Below are positions 33,944 through 41,776 of a DNA stretch of 64,000 nt, in pieces. The notes under the pieces are model-generated. The model saw nothing but the letters and a program-made list of their open reading frames with translations. It had not been told where the DNA came from and did not search any database. Source of the stretch: Streptomyces sp. HM190 (lineage in GTDB: Bacteria; Actinomycetota; Actinomycetes; Streptomycetales; Streptomycetaceae); NCBI RefSeq assembly GCF_009857135.1, contig NZ_CP047318.1, forward strand, positions 7,440,001 through 7,504,000, written 5' to 3'. The translations under genes were made by a program, and so were the position numbers. Within the stretch, counting starts at the first letter, position 1; each line of letters opens with the position of its first letter.

Positions 33944-34893
33944 GACCGCTCCGGGCTCGGGGCCGGTATGCGGGGTGTGGCCGGCCGGGGCAGGACGCGG
34001 CCCGCGAGGTTCCACTCCGGGGCGACGGGGATGCCGAGCCGGTCCAGGGCGGTGGGGGCGATGTCGACGAGCCGGGGTTCGTCGAGGCGGGTGCCGCCGG
34101 GCATGCCGGGCTCTGCGAGGACGACGAACACCTCGCGCTCGGCGTGGCTGTCGCCGCCGTGGCCGCCGCCGTCCCGGTGCCCGTGGTCGGTGGTGACCAG
34201 CACCGTCCACCGCTCGTCCGCGCGGGCGGGGTCGGAGCGCCGGGCCTCGATGGCGTCCAGCAGCCGCCCGAGGTGGGCGTCCTGGTCGAGGAGGGCCTGG
34301 TCGTAGGCGGGGGAGAGGGGACCGGTGTCGTGGCCGGCCTCGTCGGTGGCGCCCAGGTACACGAACAGTGCGTCCGGGTCCCGCTTGGTGAGCCAGCGCA
34401 CGGCGGTGCGGGTGACCAGCCGGTCCGCCGTTCCGTAGCCGCGCCGTTCGCCGTTGAAGCGCACCCGCCGGCCGATGCCGGGGCCGAGGGTGCCGCGGCG
34501 GACCAGGGTGGGCCAGGACACGGCGGCAGCCGTGCGCAGGCCCGGCCGCACGGAGGCGGCGCGGCTGAGGAAGTCGGGGTAGCGGGCGTAGTCGGCACCG
34601 ACGAAGTCGTTGCCGGTCACCCCGTGCCGGTCGGGCCACACGCCCGTGAGGATGCTGGACCAGCCGGGCCCCGAGTCGGTGTGGGCCATGCTCGTGGACG
34701 GCCCGCGCCCGGCCTCGCCGTCCGCCTCGCCGTACGGCAGCAGACTGCTGCCCCAGGCACCGGCGGCCATGACGCCGTGCAGCACGGGCGCGGCGGACGG
34801 CGACCGCGTCAGCCGGTCCCAGCGCAGTCCGTCCATGCCCACCACGAGCACCTTGCCCCGCTCCGGTCGTCCCGCTGCGACGACATCCACCAC
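33940..34893 (-). CDS. Type I phosphodiesterase / alkaline phosphatase superfamily protein
   Basis: A protein of 317 residues from tandem GTG codons (34893 or 34890). KVLVVGMDGLRWDRL near residue 14 holds the metal aspartate, STSMAHTDSGPGWSSILTGVWPDRHGVTGNDF near 58-90 the nucleophile region, YLGATDEAGHDTGP near 190 and LVTTDHGHRDGGGHGG near 245 the remaining metal ligands. These are features of nucleotide pyrophosphatase/phosphodiesterase enzymes. No export signal is visible, so it probably acts in the cytoplasm on an imported phosphodiester. It lies 29 bases after the permease genes and overlaps the lacZ relic. Confidence 0.88.
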   Translation of the reverse strand: MVDVVAAGRPERGKVLVVGMDGLRWDRLTRSPSAAPVLHGVMAAGAWGSSLLPYGEADGEAGRGPSTSMAHTDSGPGWSSILTGVWPDRHGVTGNDFVGADYARYPDFLSRAASVRPGLRTAAAVSWPTLVRRGTLGPGIGRRVRFNGERRGYGTADRLVTRTAVRWLTKRDPDALFVYLGATDEAGHDTGPLSPAYDQALLDQDAHLGRLLDAIEARRSDPARADERWTVLVTTDHGHRDGGGHGGDSHAEREVFVVLAEPGMPGGTRLDEPRLVDIAPTALDRLGIPVAPEWNLAGRVLPRPATPRIPAPSPERS

Positions 34894-34922
34894 GGTGCAC
34901 CTCTTTCTCGACGGCCGGTGTG

Positions 34923-35792
34923 TCAGGTGCCTTGTACCGCACCCTCGGTGGCTCCCGCGATGAATCCGCGGGCGAAGACGGAGAACACGATCACCAGCGG
35001 CAGGGACGCCATGAGCACACCGGCCATGACCATGCTGTAGTCGGTGTTGTGGCCGACGTTGAGCTGGGCCAGCTCCACCTGGAGCGTGACGTGGTCCGGG
35101 TCGGTGAGCACGATCAGCGGCCACACGTAGTCGTTCCAGGCGCCGACGAAGGCGTAGATGGCGAGGAAGGACATCGCGGGCCTGATCATCGGCAGCGCGA
35201 TGTTCCAGTACTGGCGGAAGAACCCGGCGCCGTCGATGCGGGCCGCGTCGAGCAGCTCGTCGGGGACGCCGTTCTCGATGTACTGGCGCAGCCAGAAGAT
35301 GCCGAAGGCGTTGGACAGGGCGGGCCACACCAGCGCCTTGAGCATGCCGACCCAGCCGATCTCCGACATCAGGATGAACTGCGGCAGGACGGCCAGTTGG
35401 AGCGGCAGCATCATGAACACCAGCAGCGTGCCGAAGAGGATCTTCCGGCCGGGGAAGTCGAACTTGGCGAAGGCGAACGCCGCCAGGGAGTCGACGAACA
35501 GCACCAGGACCGTGGTGACGCACGCGACGACGACCGTGTTGAGCATCGACCCGAAGAAGTCGACCGTGTCGAGGACGTTGCGGATGTTCTCCAGCAGGTG
35601 CGAGCCGAACGTCGTCTTCGGCGGGCTCTGGTAGATGTCCCGGGTGGTGTTGGTCGCCATCACGATCGTCCACAGGAACGGGAAGACCGAGATCACGACG
35701 GCCAGTACGAGCAGGGCGTGCGTGCCCAGTCCCTTGGGCCGGCGGGGCCGCCGCGCCCCGGTGGCCGACCGGGTGGTGGCCGTGGCCGTCAT
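34923..35792 (-). CDS. Carbohydrate ABC transporter permease (MalG type)
   Basis: A protein of 289 residues with six predicted helices (for example GLGTHALLVLAVVISVFPFLW and FGTLLVFMMLPLQLAVLPQF). The EAA loop that contacts the ATPase reads DELLDAARIDGAGFFRQYWNIALPMIRP near residue 185. It forms the channel together with the preceding MalF-type permease, whose stop overlaps its ATG as ATGA. No ATPase gene is in the cluster, which is normal in Streptomyces, where a shared MsiK-type ATPase serves many sugar importers (family knowledge). Confidence 0.93.
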   Translation of the reverse strand: MTATATTRSATGARRPRRPKGLGTHALLVLAVVISVFPFLWTIVMATNTTRDIYQSPPKTTFGSHLLENIRNVLDTVDFFGSMLNTVVVACVTTVLVLFVDSLAAFAFAKFDFPGRKILFGTLLVFMMLPLQLAVLPQFILMSEIGWVGMLKALVWPALSNAFGIFWLRQYIENGVPDELLDAARIDGAGFFRQYWNIALPMIRPAMSFLAIYAFVGAWNDYVWPLIVLTDPDHVTLQVELAQLNVGHNTDYSMVMAGVLMASLPLVIVFSVFARGFIAGATEGAVQGT

Positions 35793-36796
35793 GACGTCCT
35801 CCCTCGCTGCACGATGCGCCAGTTGACGACGACGAGCACGATGATCAGTACGAAGAAGGCCCACACGATGGCGGCGCCGTAGCCGTAGTCGTTGTCGAGG
35901 AAGGCCGACTGGTAGAAGTACAGGAGCGTGGTCAGACCGGCCTGGCCGGGGCCGCCGAGGTTCTGGTTGGCGGCGTTGCTGGCGAACAGGACCTGGGGTT
36001 CGCTGAAGCTCTGCAGTCCGTTGATCGTGGAGACGACGACGGTGAACAGGATGATCGGCCGCATGATCGGGACGGTGATCCGGAAGAACGTCCGGACGGG
36101 CCCGGCACCGTCGATCCGCGCCGCCTCGTAGACCGACTGCGGGATCGCCTGGAGCCCGGCCAGGTAGATGATCATGTTGTAGCCGGTCCACATCCAGGTC
36201 ATCAGCAGGGCGATGACCACCTTGATCAGCCACGGATCGCTCAGCCACGGCACCGGATCGATGCCGACCATGCCCAGGATCGCGTTGACCAGGCCGAAGT
36301 CGTTGCTGAACACCGCCCCGAAGAAGATCGCCACGGCGACGATCGAGGTGACGTTCGGGACGTACAGGGCGATGCGGTAGAAGCCCTTGAGGCGTCGCAC
36401 CGAGTGCAGCAGCGTCGCCAGCACCAGGGCGCCGAACAGCGTGGGGACGGTCGACAGCACCCAGATGACCAGGGTGTTGCGGATCGACAGCCAGAAGACC
36501 GGGTCGTTCCAGAGGAACTCGAACTGCTGGAGTCCCACGAACTGCTTGGTGCCCAGGCCGTCGTAGCGCTGGAACGCCAGGTACAGCGAGTAGACGACGG
36601 GCCCGAAGGAGAAGACTGTGAAGACCAGGTAGAAGGGCGAGATCGCCAGGTACTGCCGCCAGTACGACAGCACTCCGCGCCGCGCGGGCCGGGCGGCGCC
36701 CGCGGGCGGGGTGCGCCGCGGGCGGAAGCGGGCCGGGCCCGGCCCGCCGCGGCGCTCGCGCACCGCGGCGGTGCCGGTGACCGGAGGGGACGACAC
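35789..36796 (-). CDS. Carbohydrate ABC transporter permease (MalF type)
   Basis: A protein of 335 residues. The N-terminus is a long arginine/proline-rich cytoplasmic arm before the first helix (YLAISPFYLVFTVFSFGPVVYSLYLAF). The EAA loop is SVYEAARIDGAGPVRTFFRITVPIMRP near residue 225. The GTG start is one base after the stop of the binding-protein gene. It pairs with the MalG-type permease to import a sugar or oligosaccharide. Confidence 0.93.
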   Translation of the reverse strand: MSSPPVTGTAAVRERRGGPGPARFRPRRTPPAGAARPARRGVLSYWRQYLAISPFYLVFTVFSFGPVVYSLYLAFQRYDGLGTKQFVGLQQFEFLWNDPVFWLSIRNTLVIWVLSTVPTLFGALVLATLLHSVRRLKGFYRIALYVPNVTSIVAVAIFFGAVFSNDFGLVNAILGMVGIDPVPWLSDPWLIKVVIALLMTWMWTGYNMIIYLAGLQAIPQSVYEAARIDGAGPVRTFFRITVPIMRPIILFTVVVSTINGLQSFSEPQVLFASNAANQNLGGPGQAGLTTLLYFYQSAFLDNDYGYGAAIVWAFFVLIIVLVVVNWRIVQRGRTS

Positions 36797-36797
36797 C

Positions 36798-38078
36798 TCA
36801 GCTCACCCCCTGTCGCCGGGCGATCTGCCGGGCCTGGGAGACCGCGTCCTTCCAGGCGTCGTCGGGCTTCTTGCCCTTGGCCTCGATGCCGGTCAGCTCG
36901 GCCATGAAGGGCGCCATGACCGCGGAGTCGGCGGGCGCCTCGTAGCTCACCGGGATGGCCTCGGCGGCCGGCCCGAACACCTCGATGATCTTCTGCCCGC
37001 CGAAGAAGGCGTCGGGGCCCGTCATGGCCGGCATCGCGTACGAGGCGGGGGAGGCGGGGAAGATGGCGGCGTCGGTGAAGCTCTTGGCGTTGTTCTCGGG
37101 GCTCAGCATCCAGCTGATGATCTTGAACGCCTCTTCGGGGTTGCGGCACTGCTTCGGCAGCGTCAGGTAGGAACCGCCCTGGTTCGCCGGCCCGCCCGGG
37201 GTCGCGCAGACCCGCCACGCGCCCTTGGTGTCGGGGGCCGCCGACTCGATGTCCAACGCGTGCCAGGCCGCGCCGAGTTCGGTGGTCAGGCTCTTGCCGA
37301 TGGCGGAGTTCCAGCTCTGGTCGTTGATCTTCGCGTCGAGGCCGAGCCGGTAGGCGCGGATCGCCGTGTCCCACGCGGCGCGTATGTGGTCCTGGTCGCC
37401 GATGAAGCGGTTGTCCTCGTCGATGAACCGCACGGTGCCCTGGCCGACCGCGATGCTGAACACCGAGCCCATGTTGTTGACCAGGAAGGTGCCGGGCAGC
37501 GCCTTCTTCAGCTCGGTGCCCAGCGCGAAGTAGTCGTCCCAGGTCTTGGCCTCGGCGGCGACCTCGGCCGGGGCGTCCGGCAGCCCCGCCTTGTCGAACA
37601 GGTCGGCGCGGTAGAAGAGGGCGGTGGGGCCGATGTCGATCGGGAACCCGATCTGCTTGCCGTCCTTGGTCCGGGCCAGCTTGGTCTTCCACTCCAGGTA
37701 CCGGGACGAGACCTTCTTGAAGCCCAGGTCGTTCAGGTCGAGGAAGCGGTCGGCGTTGGGCAGGAACGAGGCGATGTCCTCGCCCTTGATGCCGGTGATG
37801 TCGGGCACGGAGGAGCCGCCCGCGGCCAGGGTCGTGGTCAGCTTCTGCTTGAAGTCGCCGCCGATGGAGGCGCTGGTCAGCTTGACCTGGCCCTTGAAGT
37901 GCGTCTTGGCCTCGGCGACCACCTTGTCGCTGAGGGCGCCGCCCCAGTACCACATGGTCAGGTTCTTGCCGTTCTTGGTACCGCCGGACGCGGAGCCGCC
38001 GCCGCAGGCGACGGTCAGTCCGGAGGCTGCCGCGGTGAGGACGGCGGCCTGGAGGAAGCCTCTACGAGAAAGGTCCAC
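36798..38078 (-). CDS. Sugar ABC transporter substrate-binding lipoprotein
   Basis: A protein of 426 residues. LSRRGFLQAAVLTAAASGLTVACGGG combines a twin-arginine motif with a lipobox (TVAC), so it is probably a Tat-exported lipoprotein. The mature part has the extracellular solute-binding family 1 layout: NLTMWYWGGALSDKVV, GGSSVPDITGIKGEDIASFLPN, GPTALFYRADLFDKAGLPDAP. It delivers the sugar to the two permeases that follow. It is the first gene of the importer operon; its promoter lies in 38079-38133, where no operator was recognised. Confidence 0.93.
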   Translation of the reverse strand: MDLSRRGFLQAAVLTAAASGLTVACGGGSASGGTKNGKNLTMWYWGGALSDKVVAEAKTHFKGQVKLTSASIGGDFKQKLTTTLAAGGSSVPDITGIKGEDIASFLPNADRFLDLNDLGFKKVSSRYLEWKTKLARTKDGKQIGFPIDIGPTALFYRADLFDKAGLPDAPAEVAAEAKTWDDYFALGTELKKALPGTFLVNNMGSVFSIAVGQGTVRFIDEDNRFIGDQDHIRAAWDTAIRAYRLGLDAKINDQSWNSAIGKSLTTELGAAWHALDIESAAPDTKGAWRVCATPGGPANQGGSYLTLPKQCRNPEEAFKIISWMLSPENNAKSFTDAAIFPASPASYAMPAMTGPDAFFGGQKIIEVFGPAAEAIPVSYEAPADSAVMAPFMAELTGIEAKGKKPDDAWKDAVSQARQIARRQGVS

Positions 38079-38133
38079 GGGACACTCCTGTTTGTTCCGG
38101 TTCGTGGTGCTGAGGGGCGTTTTTCCGGGGGGT

Positions 38134-39153
38134 TCAGGGCAGCGGTGCGGGTGGGGTGACCGGGGCGTGGCGCACCGGGGGCCCGGTGTCCGCCGGGATG
38201 CGGTCCGCGAGGAAGCCGTAGGTCCTCTTCAGGGCGGGGTCGGTCAGCGAGCGCCACCAGCGCGCGACGCCGTACCAGCCGGGGGCCGCGAGCGCCCCGC
38301 CGTGGTGCCGTACCGACAGGCCGGCGGCCAGGACGGCGAACCGCAGCCGTTCCTCCAGCGGCCAGCCGCCGAGTGAGGCCGCGACGAAACCCGCGCCGAA
38401 CACGTCCCCGGCGCCGGTCGTGTCGAGGACGTCCACGTCGAGGGCGGGGACCTCGGCGTACTCGCCGGTCGTCTGGTCGACGCCGACCGCGCCGGCCCCG
38501 CCGCGGGTGACGACCGCGACCGGCACCAGCTCGCAGAGCGTGCCGAGCGCGGCCACCGCGCTGTCGGTGCGGGTGTAGGCCATCGCCTCGGTCTCGTTGG
38601 GGAGGAAGGCGTGGCACAGCGCGAGCTGGCCGAGGAGGTCACGCGACCACTGCCGGGTCGGGTCCCAGCCGACGTCCGCGTAGATGTGCGTGCCGTTCGC
38701 TGCCGCCTTGGCGAGCCACTCGCGCGGCTCGGCCTCGATGTGCACGAGCGCGGTGCGCGACTCGGGCGGCTCGCCCATCAGTGCGTCCTGCGAGTACGGC
38801 GGCTCCTGGCCGTGGGTGACGAGGGCCCGGTCGTGGCCCTGGGCCAGGGAGACGGTGACGGGGGTGTGCCAGCCGTCCGCGGTGCGCGAGAGCGAGAGGT
38901 CCACGCCCTCCTGCCCGGCGAGGACCTCGCGGCAGTGGCCGCCGTAGTAGTCGTCGCCGAAGACCGTGGCCAGGGAGGTCCGCAGGCCGAACCGGGCGGC
39001 GGCGACCGCGAGATTGGCGATGCCGCCGGGGCCGCAGCCCATGCCCTCGGTCCAGATCTCCTCGCCGGGAGTCGGTGGCCCTCCCAGCCCCGTGAGCACG
39101 AGGTCGTAGAAGAGCAGCCCGGTCAGCAGCACATCGGGCCGGTCGTCGTCCAC
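38134..39153 (-). CDS. PfkB family carbohydrate kinase
   Basis: A protein of 339 residues from GTG 39153, with AGAGGTG upstream. The first PfkB signature region is GMGCGPGGIANLAVAAARFGLRTSLATVFGDDYYG near residues 35-70, and the catalytic DTTGAGDVFGAGFVAASLGG lies near 240. The family phosphorylates sugars or nucleosides. It is 55 bases upstream of the binding-protein gene and divergent from a DeoR regulator. It probably phosphorylates the monosaccharide released from the imported glycan. The sugar is not known. Confidence 0.9.
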   Translation of the reverse strand: MDDDRPDVLLTGLLFYDLVLTGLGGPPTPGEEIWTEGMGCGPGGIANLAVAAARFGLRTSLATVFGDDYYGGHCREVLAGQEGVDLSLSRTADGWHTPVTVSLAQGHDRALVTHGQEPPYSQDALMGEPPESRTALVHIEAEPREWLAKAAANGTHIYADVGWDPTRQWSRDLLGQLALCHAFLPNETEAMAYTRTDSAVAALGTLCELVPVAVVTRGGAGAVGVDQTTGEYAEVPALDVDVLDTTGAGDVFGAGFVAASLGGWPLEERLRFAVLAAGLSVRHHGGALAAPGWYGVARWWRSLTDPALKRTYGFLADRIPADTGPPVRHAPVTPPAPLP

Positions 39154-39259
39154 GCGTGCACCTCTCGTCAGAACTCTTCAAATTCGATGCGGGGAATCGT
39201 GCGCTGATCCGAGAGATTGGTCAATACCCGAGCAGAAGTGAGCATGGAAATGATTGAGG

Positions 39260-40030
39260 ATGACGAGTACTGTTCAGTGTGTGCTGGCAGAGAGACGACA
39301 CCAACTCATCCTGCGGGCCCTGCGATCAGGCGGCCCCGCTGCCGTGACCGATCTGTCCGAACAGCTCGGGGTGAGCCCGGCCACCATCCGGCGAGACCTC
39401 GTCAAGCTGGAGGAGGAGGGGCTGCTCACCCGGGTGCACGGCGGGGCGGTCGTGGACGAGGGCGACCAGCCCTTCGCCGAGGTCGCCGAGGTCCGGGTGG
39501 CCGAGAAGGACGCGATAGCGGCGCGGGCCGCCTCCATGGTCCGCGACGGCCAGTCCGTCCTGCTCGACATCGGGACCACCGCCTACCGCCTGGCCCGGCA
39601 GCTGCACGGCCGCAGGCTCACCGTGATCACCAGCAACCTGGTGGTCTACGAGGAACTCGCGGATGACGAGGGCATCGAACTGGTGCTGCTCGGCGGCATG
39701 GTCCGCCGCGAGTACCGCTCCCTCGTCGGCTTCCTCACCGAGGACAACATCCGTCAGCTGCACGCGGACTGGCTGTTCCTCGGCACCAGCGGGGTGCGGC
39801 CCGGCGGCCAGGTCATGGACACCACCGTCGTCGAGGTCCCGGTCAAGCGCGCCATGATCAAGGCGAGCGACAAGGTGGTCCTGCTCGCCGACTCCGCGAA
39901 GTTCCCCGGCACGGGGATGGCGCGGGTCTGCGGCCCCCGGGACCTCGACGTCGTGGTCACCAACGCGCCCGTGGACCGGACGACCTGCTCCTCCCTGGAG
40001 GAGGCCGGGGTGGAGGTCGTGGCTGTATGA
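39260..40030 (+). CDS. DeoR family transcriptional regulator
   Basis: A protein of 256 residues from ATG 39260; GTG 39281 is a possible later start that would begin nearer the conserved VLAERRHQLIL. The helix-turn-helix is AAVTDLSEQLGVSPATIRRDLVKLEEEGLLTRVHGGAVV. The sensor domain has SVLLDIGTTAYRLARQL and LTVITSNLVVYEELADDEGIELVLLGGMVRREYRSLVG, typical of DeoR proteins that bind sugar phosphates. It sits between the importer/kinase operon and the GH4-GH38 genes, so it probably represses both in the absence of the phosphorylated sugar. Confidence 0.92.
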   Translation: MTSTVQCVLAERRHQLILRALRSGGPAAVTDLSEQLGVSPATIRRDLVKLEEEGLLTRVHGGAVVDEGDQPFAEVAEVRVAEKDAIAARAASMVRDGQSVLLDIGTTAYRLARQLHGRRLTVITSNLVVYEELADDEGIELVLLGGMVRREYRSLVGFLTEDNIRQLHADWLFLGTSGVRPGGQVMDTTVVEVPVKRAMIKASDKVVLLADSAKFPGTGMARVCGPRDLDVVVTNAPVDRTTCSSLEEAGVEVVAV

Positions 40031-40031
40031 A

Positions 40032-40085
40032 CCGCGCACCGGGCACGAGCCGCGCACCGGGCACGAGCCGCGCACCGGGCACGAG
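40032..40085 (+). repeat. Three perfect 18-bp tandem repeats after the DeoR gene
   Basis: The unit CCGCGCACCGGGCACGAG occurs three times without change at 40032, 40050 and 40068, followed by a diverged remnant (TCGCGCC). The array begins two bases after the DeoR stop. The rest of the intergenic region up to 40345 is GC-rich and shows no gene or clear regulatory element. Confidence 0.9.
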
Positions 40086-40345
40086 TCGCGCCGCCGGAGG
40101 CATGATCCACGGCTCGGGCGGCATGCCCCAGCGGGGCGGCGGTGCGGTGCGCGACGGCGGCCCCGCCCGCGTCCGTCACCGCGACCACGGCGGCACGGGG
40201 GCGCGCCGGGTCGACACGTGTCCGGACGACCGGCACCCGCCCCGCACGCCACGGCGCGGGTCCTCCGCGCAGGGCGGCCCCACGGCCGCACGGCGGGCCC
40301 CGCGCCTGCCCGCACACATGCACGATCGGCAAAGGTGGTAGTTGC

Positions 40346-41683
40346 GTGAAGCTGACGATTCTGGGCGGCGGAGGATTCCGCGTGCCCCTCGTGTACGGGG
40401 CGCTCCTCGGGGACCGCGCCGAGGGCCGGGTCACCCGTGTCGTCCTGCACGACCTGGACGCCGAGCGGCTCTCCGCCGTCACCCGCGTCCTCGCCGAGCA
40501 GGCCGCCGGTATCCCCGACGCCCCCCGGGTGACCGCCACCACCGACCTCGACGAGGCCCTCACCGGCGCCGACTTCGTCTTCTCCGCGATCCGCGTCGGC
40601 GGCCTGGAGGGCCGGGCCCACGACGAGCGGGTGGCCCTCGCCGAAGGCGTCCTCGGCCAGGAGACCGTCGGCGCCGGCGGCATCGCCTACGGGCTGCGCA
40701 CGGTCCCCGTCGCCGTCGACATCGCCCGGCGCGTCGCCCGGCTCGCCCCCGACGCCTGGGTCATCAACTTCACCAACCCGGCCGGCCTGGTCACCGAGGC
40801 CATGTCCCGCCACCTCGGCGACCGGGTCATCGGCATCTGCGACTCGCCCGTCGGCCTCGGCCGCCGTATCGCGCGGGTCCTCGGGGCCGACCCGCGCGAG
40901 GCGTGGATCGACTACGTCGGCCTCAACCACCTCGGCTGGGTCCGCGGACTGCGCGTCGCCGGCCGCGACGAACTCCCGCGCCTGCTCGCCGACCGCGATC
41001 TGCTCGGCTCCTTCGAGGAGGGCAAGCTCTTCGGCGTCGACTGGCTCCGGTCCCTGGGCGCCATCCCCAACGAGTACCTGCACTACTACTACTTCAACCG
41101 CGAGGCGGTCCGCGCCTACCAGGCCGCCGAGAAGACCCGCGGCGCCTTCCTCAAGGACCAGCAGGCCCGGTTCTACGAGGAGATGCGCCGCCCCGACGCG
41201 CACGCGCTCCAGGCGTGGGACCGCACCCGCGCCGAGCGCGAGGCCACCTACATGGCGGAGAACCGCGAGACGGCCGGCGCCGGCGAACGCGACACCGACG
41301 ACCTCTCCGGCGGCTACGAGAAGGTCGCCCTCGCCCTGATGCGGGCCATCGCCCGCGACGAGCGCACCACCCTCATCCTCAACGTCCGCAACCGGGCCAC
41401 CCTCTCCGTCCTCGACACCGAAGCCGTCATCGAGGTGCCCTGCCTGGTCGACGCCAACGGCGCCCACCCGGTCGCCGTCGCCCCGCTGCCCGACCACGCC
41501 ACCGGCCTGGTCTGCGCGGTCAAGGCCGTCGAGCGCGAGGTCCTCGCCGCCGCCGAGTCGGGCTCCCGCACGACCGCGGTCAAGGCCTTCGCCCTGCATC
41601 CGCTGATCGACTCGGTCAACGTGGCCCGACGCCTGGTGGAGGGGTACACGGCGGTGCACCCTGGCCTGGAGTACCTGAAGTAG
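40346..41683 (+). CDS. Glycoside hydrolase family 4 (6-phospho-beta-glucosidase-like)
   Basis: A protein of 445 residues from GTG 40346, which follows AAAGGTGG. The NAD-binding start is KLTILGGGGFRVPLVYGALL, and the family blocks are GADFVFSAIRVGGLEGRAHDE near residue 73, GQETVGAGGIAYGLRTVPV near 105, WVINFTNPAGLVTEAMSRH near 137 with GICDSPVG near 165 for the metal site, and YVGLNHLGWVRGL near 190. GH4 enzymes cut glycosides by an NAD- and Mn-dependent oxidation-elimination route, often on 6-phospho sugars. Streptomyces has homologues acting on non-phosphorylated glycosides, so the substrate is open. It is probably co-expressed with the GH38 gene. Confidence 0.9.
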   Translation: MKLTILGGGGFRVPLVYGALLGDRAEGRVTRVVLHDLDAERLSAVTRVLAEQAAGIPDAPRVTATTDLDEALTGADFVFSAIRVGGLEGRAHDERVALAEGVLGQETVGAGGIAYGLRTVPVAVDIARRVARLAPDAWVINFTNPAGLVTEAMSRHLGDRVIGICDSPVGLGRRIARVLGADPREAWIDYVGLNHLGWVRGLRVAGRDELPRLLADRDLLGSFEEGKLFGVDWLRSLGAIPNEYLHYYYFNREAVRAYQAAEKTRGAFLKDQQARFYEEMRRPDAHALQAWDRTRAEREATYMAENRETAGAGERDTDDLSGGYEKVALALMRAIARDERTTLILNVRNRATLSVLDTEAVIEVPCLVDANGAHPVAVAPLPDHATGLVCAVKAVEREVLAAAESGSRTTAVKAFALHPLIDSVNVARRLVEGYTAVHPGLEYLK

Positions 41684-41704
41684 GCTCCTCCGCGACGGGA
41701 GTGA

Positions 41705-41716
41705 GAAAGCGCTTTC
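41705..41716. promoter_or_regulatory. LacI-type operator upstream of the GH38 gene
   Basis: GAAAGCGCTTTC is a perfect 12-base palindrome of the LacI/cre class, 60 bases upstream of the GH38 start and 21 bases after the GH4 stop. It suggests that the mannosidase has an extra promoter under a LacI-type regulator encoded outside the window. Confidence 0.7.
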
Positions 41717-41776
41717 CGTCCGCCTGCCCGAACCGATCCCTGCTCCCCTGCCCGGCCCTCTTCCTGGAGACCTCTC

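Noticed and set aside
40027..40341. A 104-codon frame overlapping the DeoR stop as ATGA
   Set aside because: The first third is the 18-base repeat array, the rest is basic low-complexity; no ribosome site of its own and no motif. Treated as intergenic.
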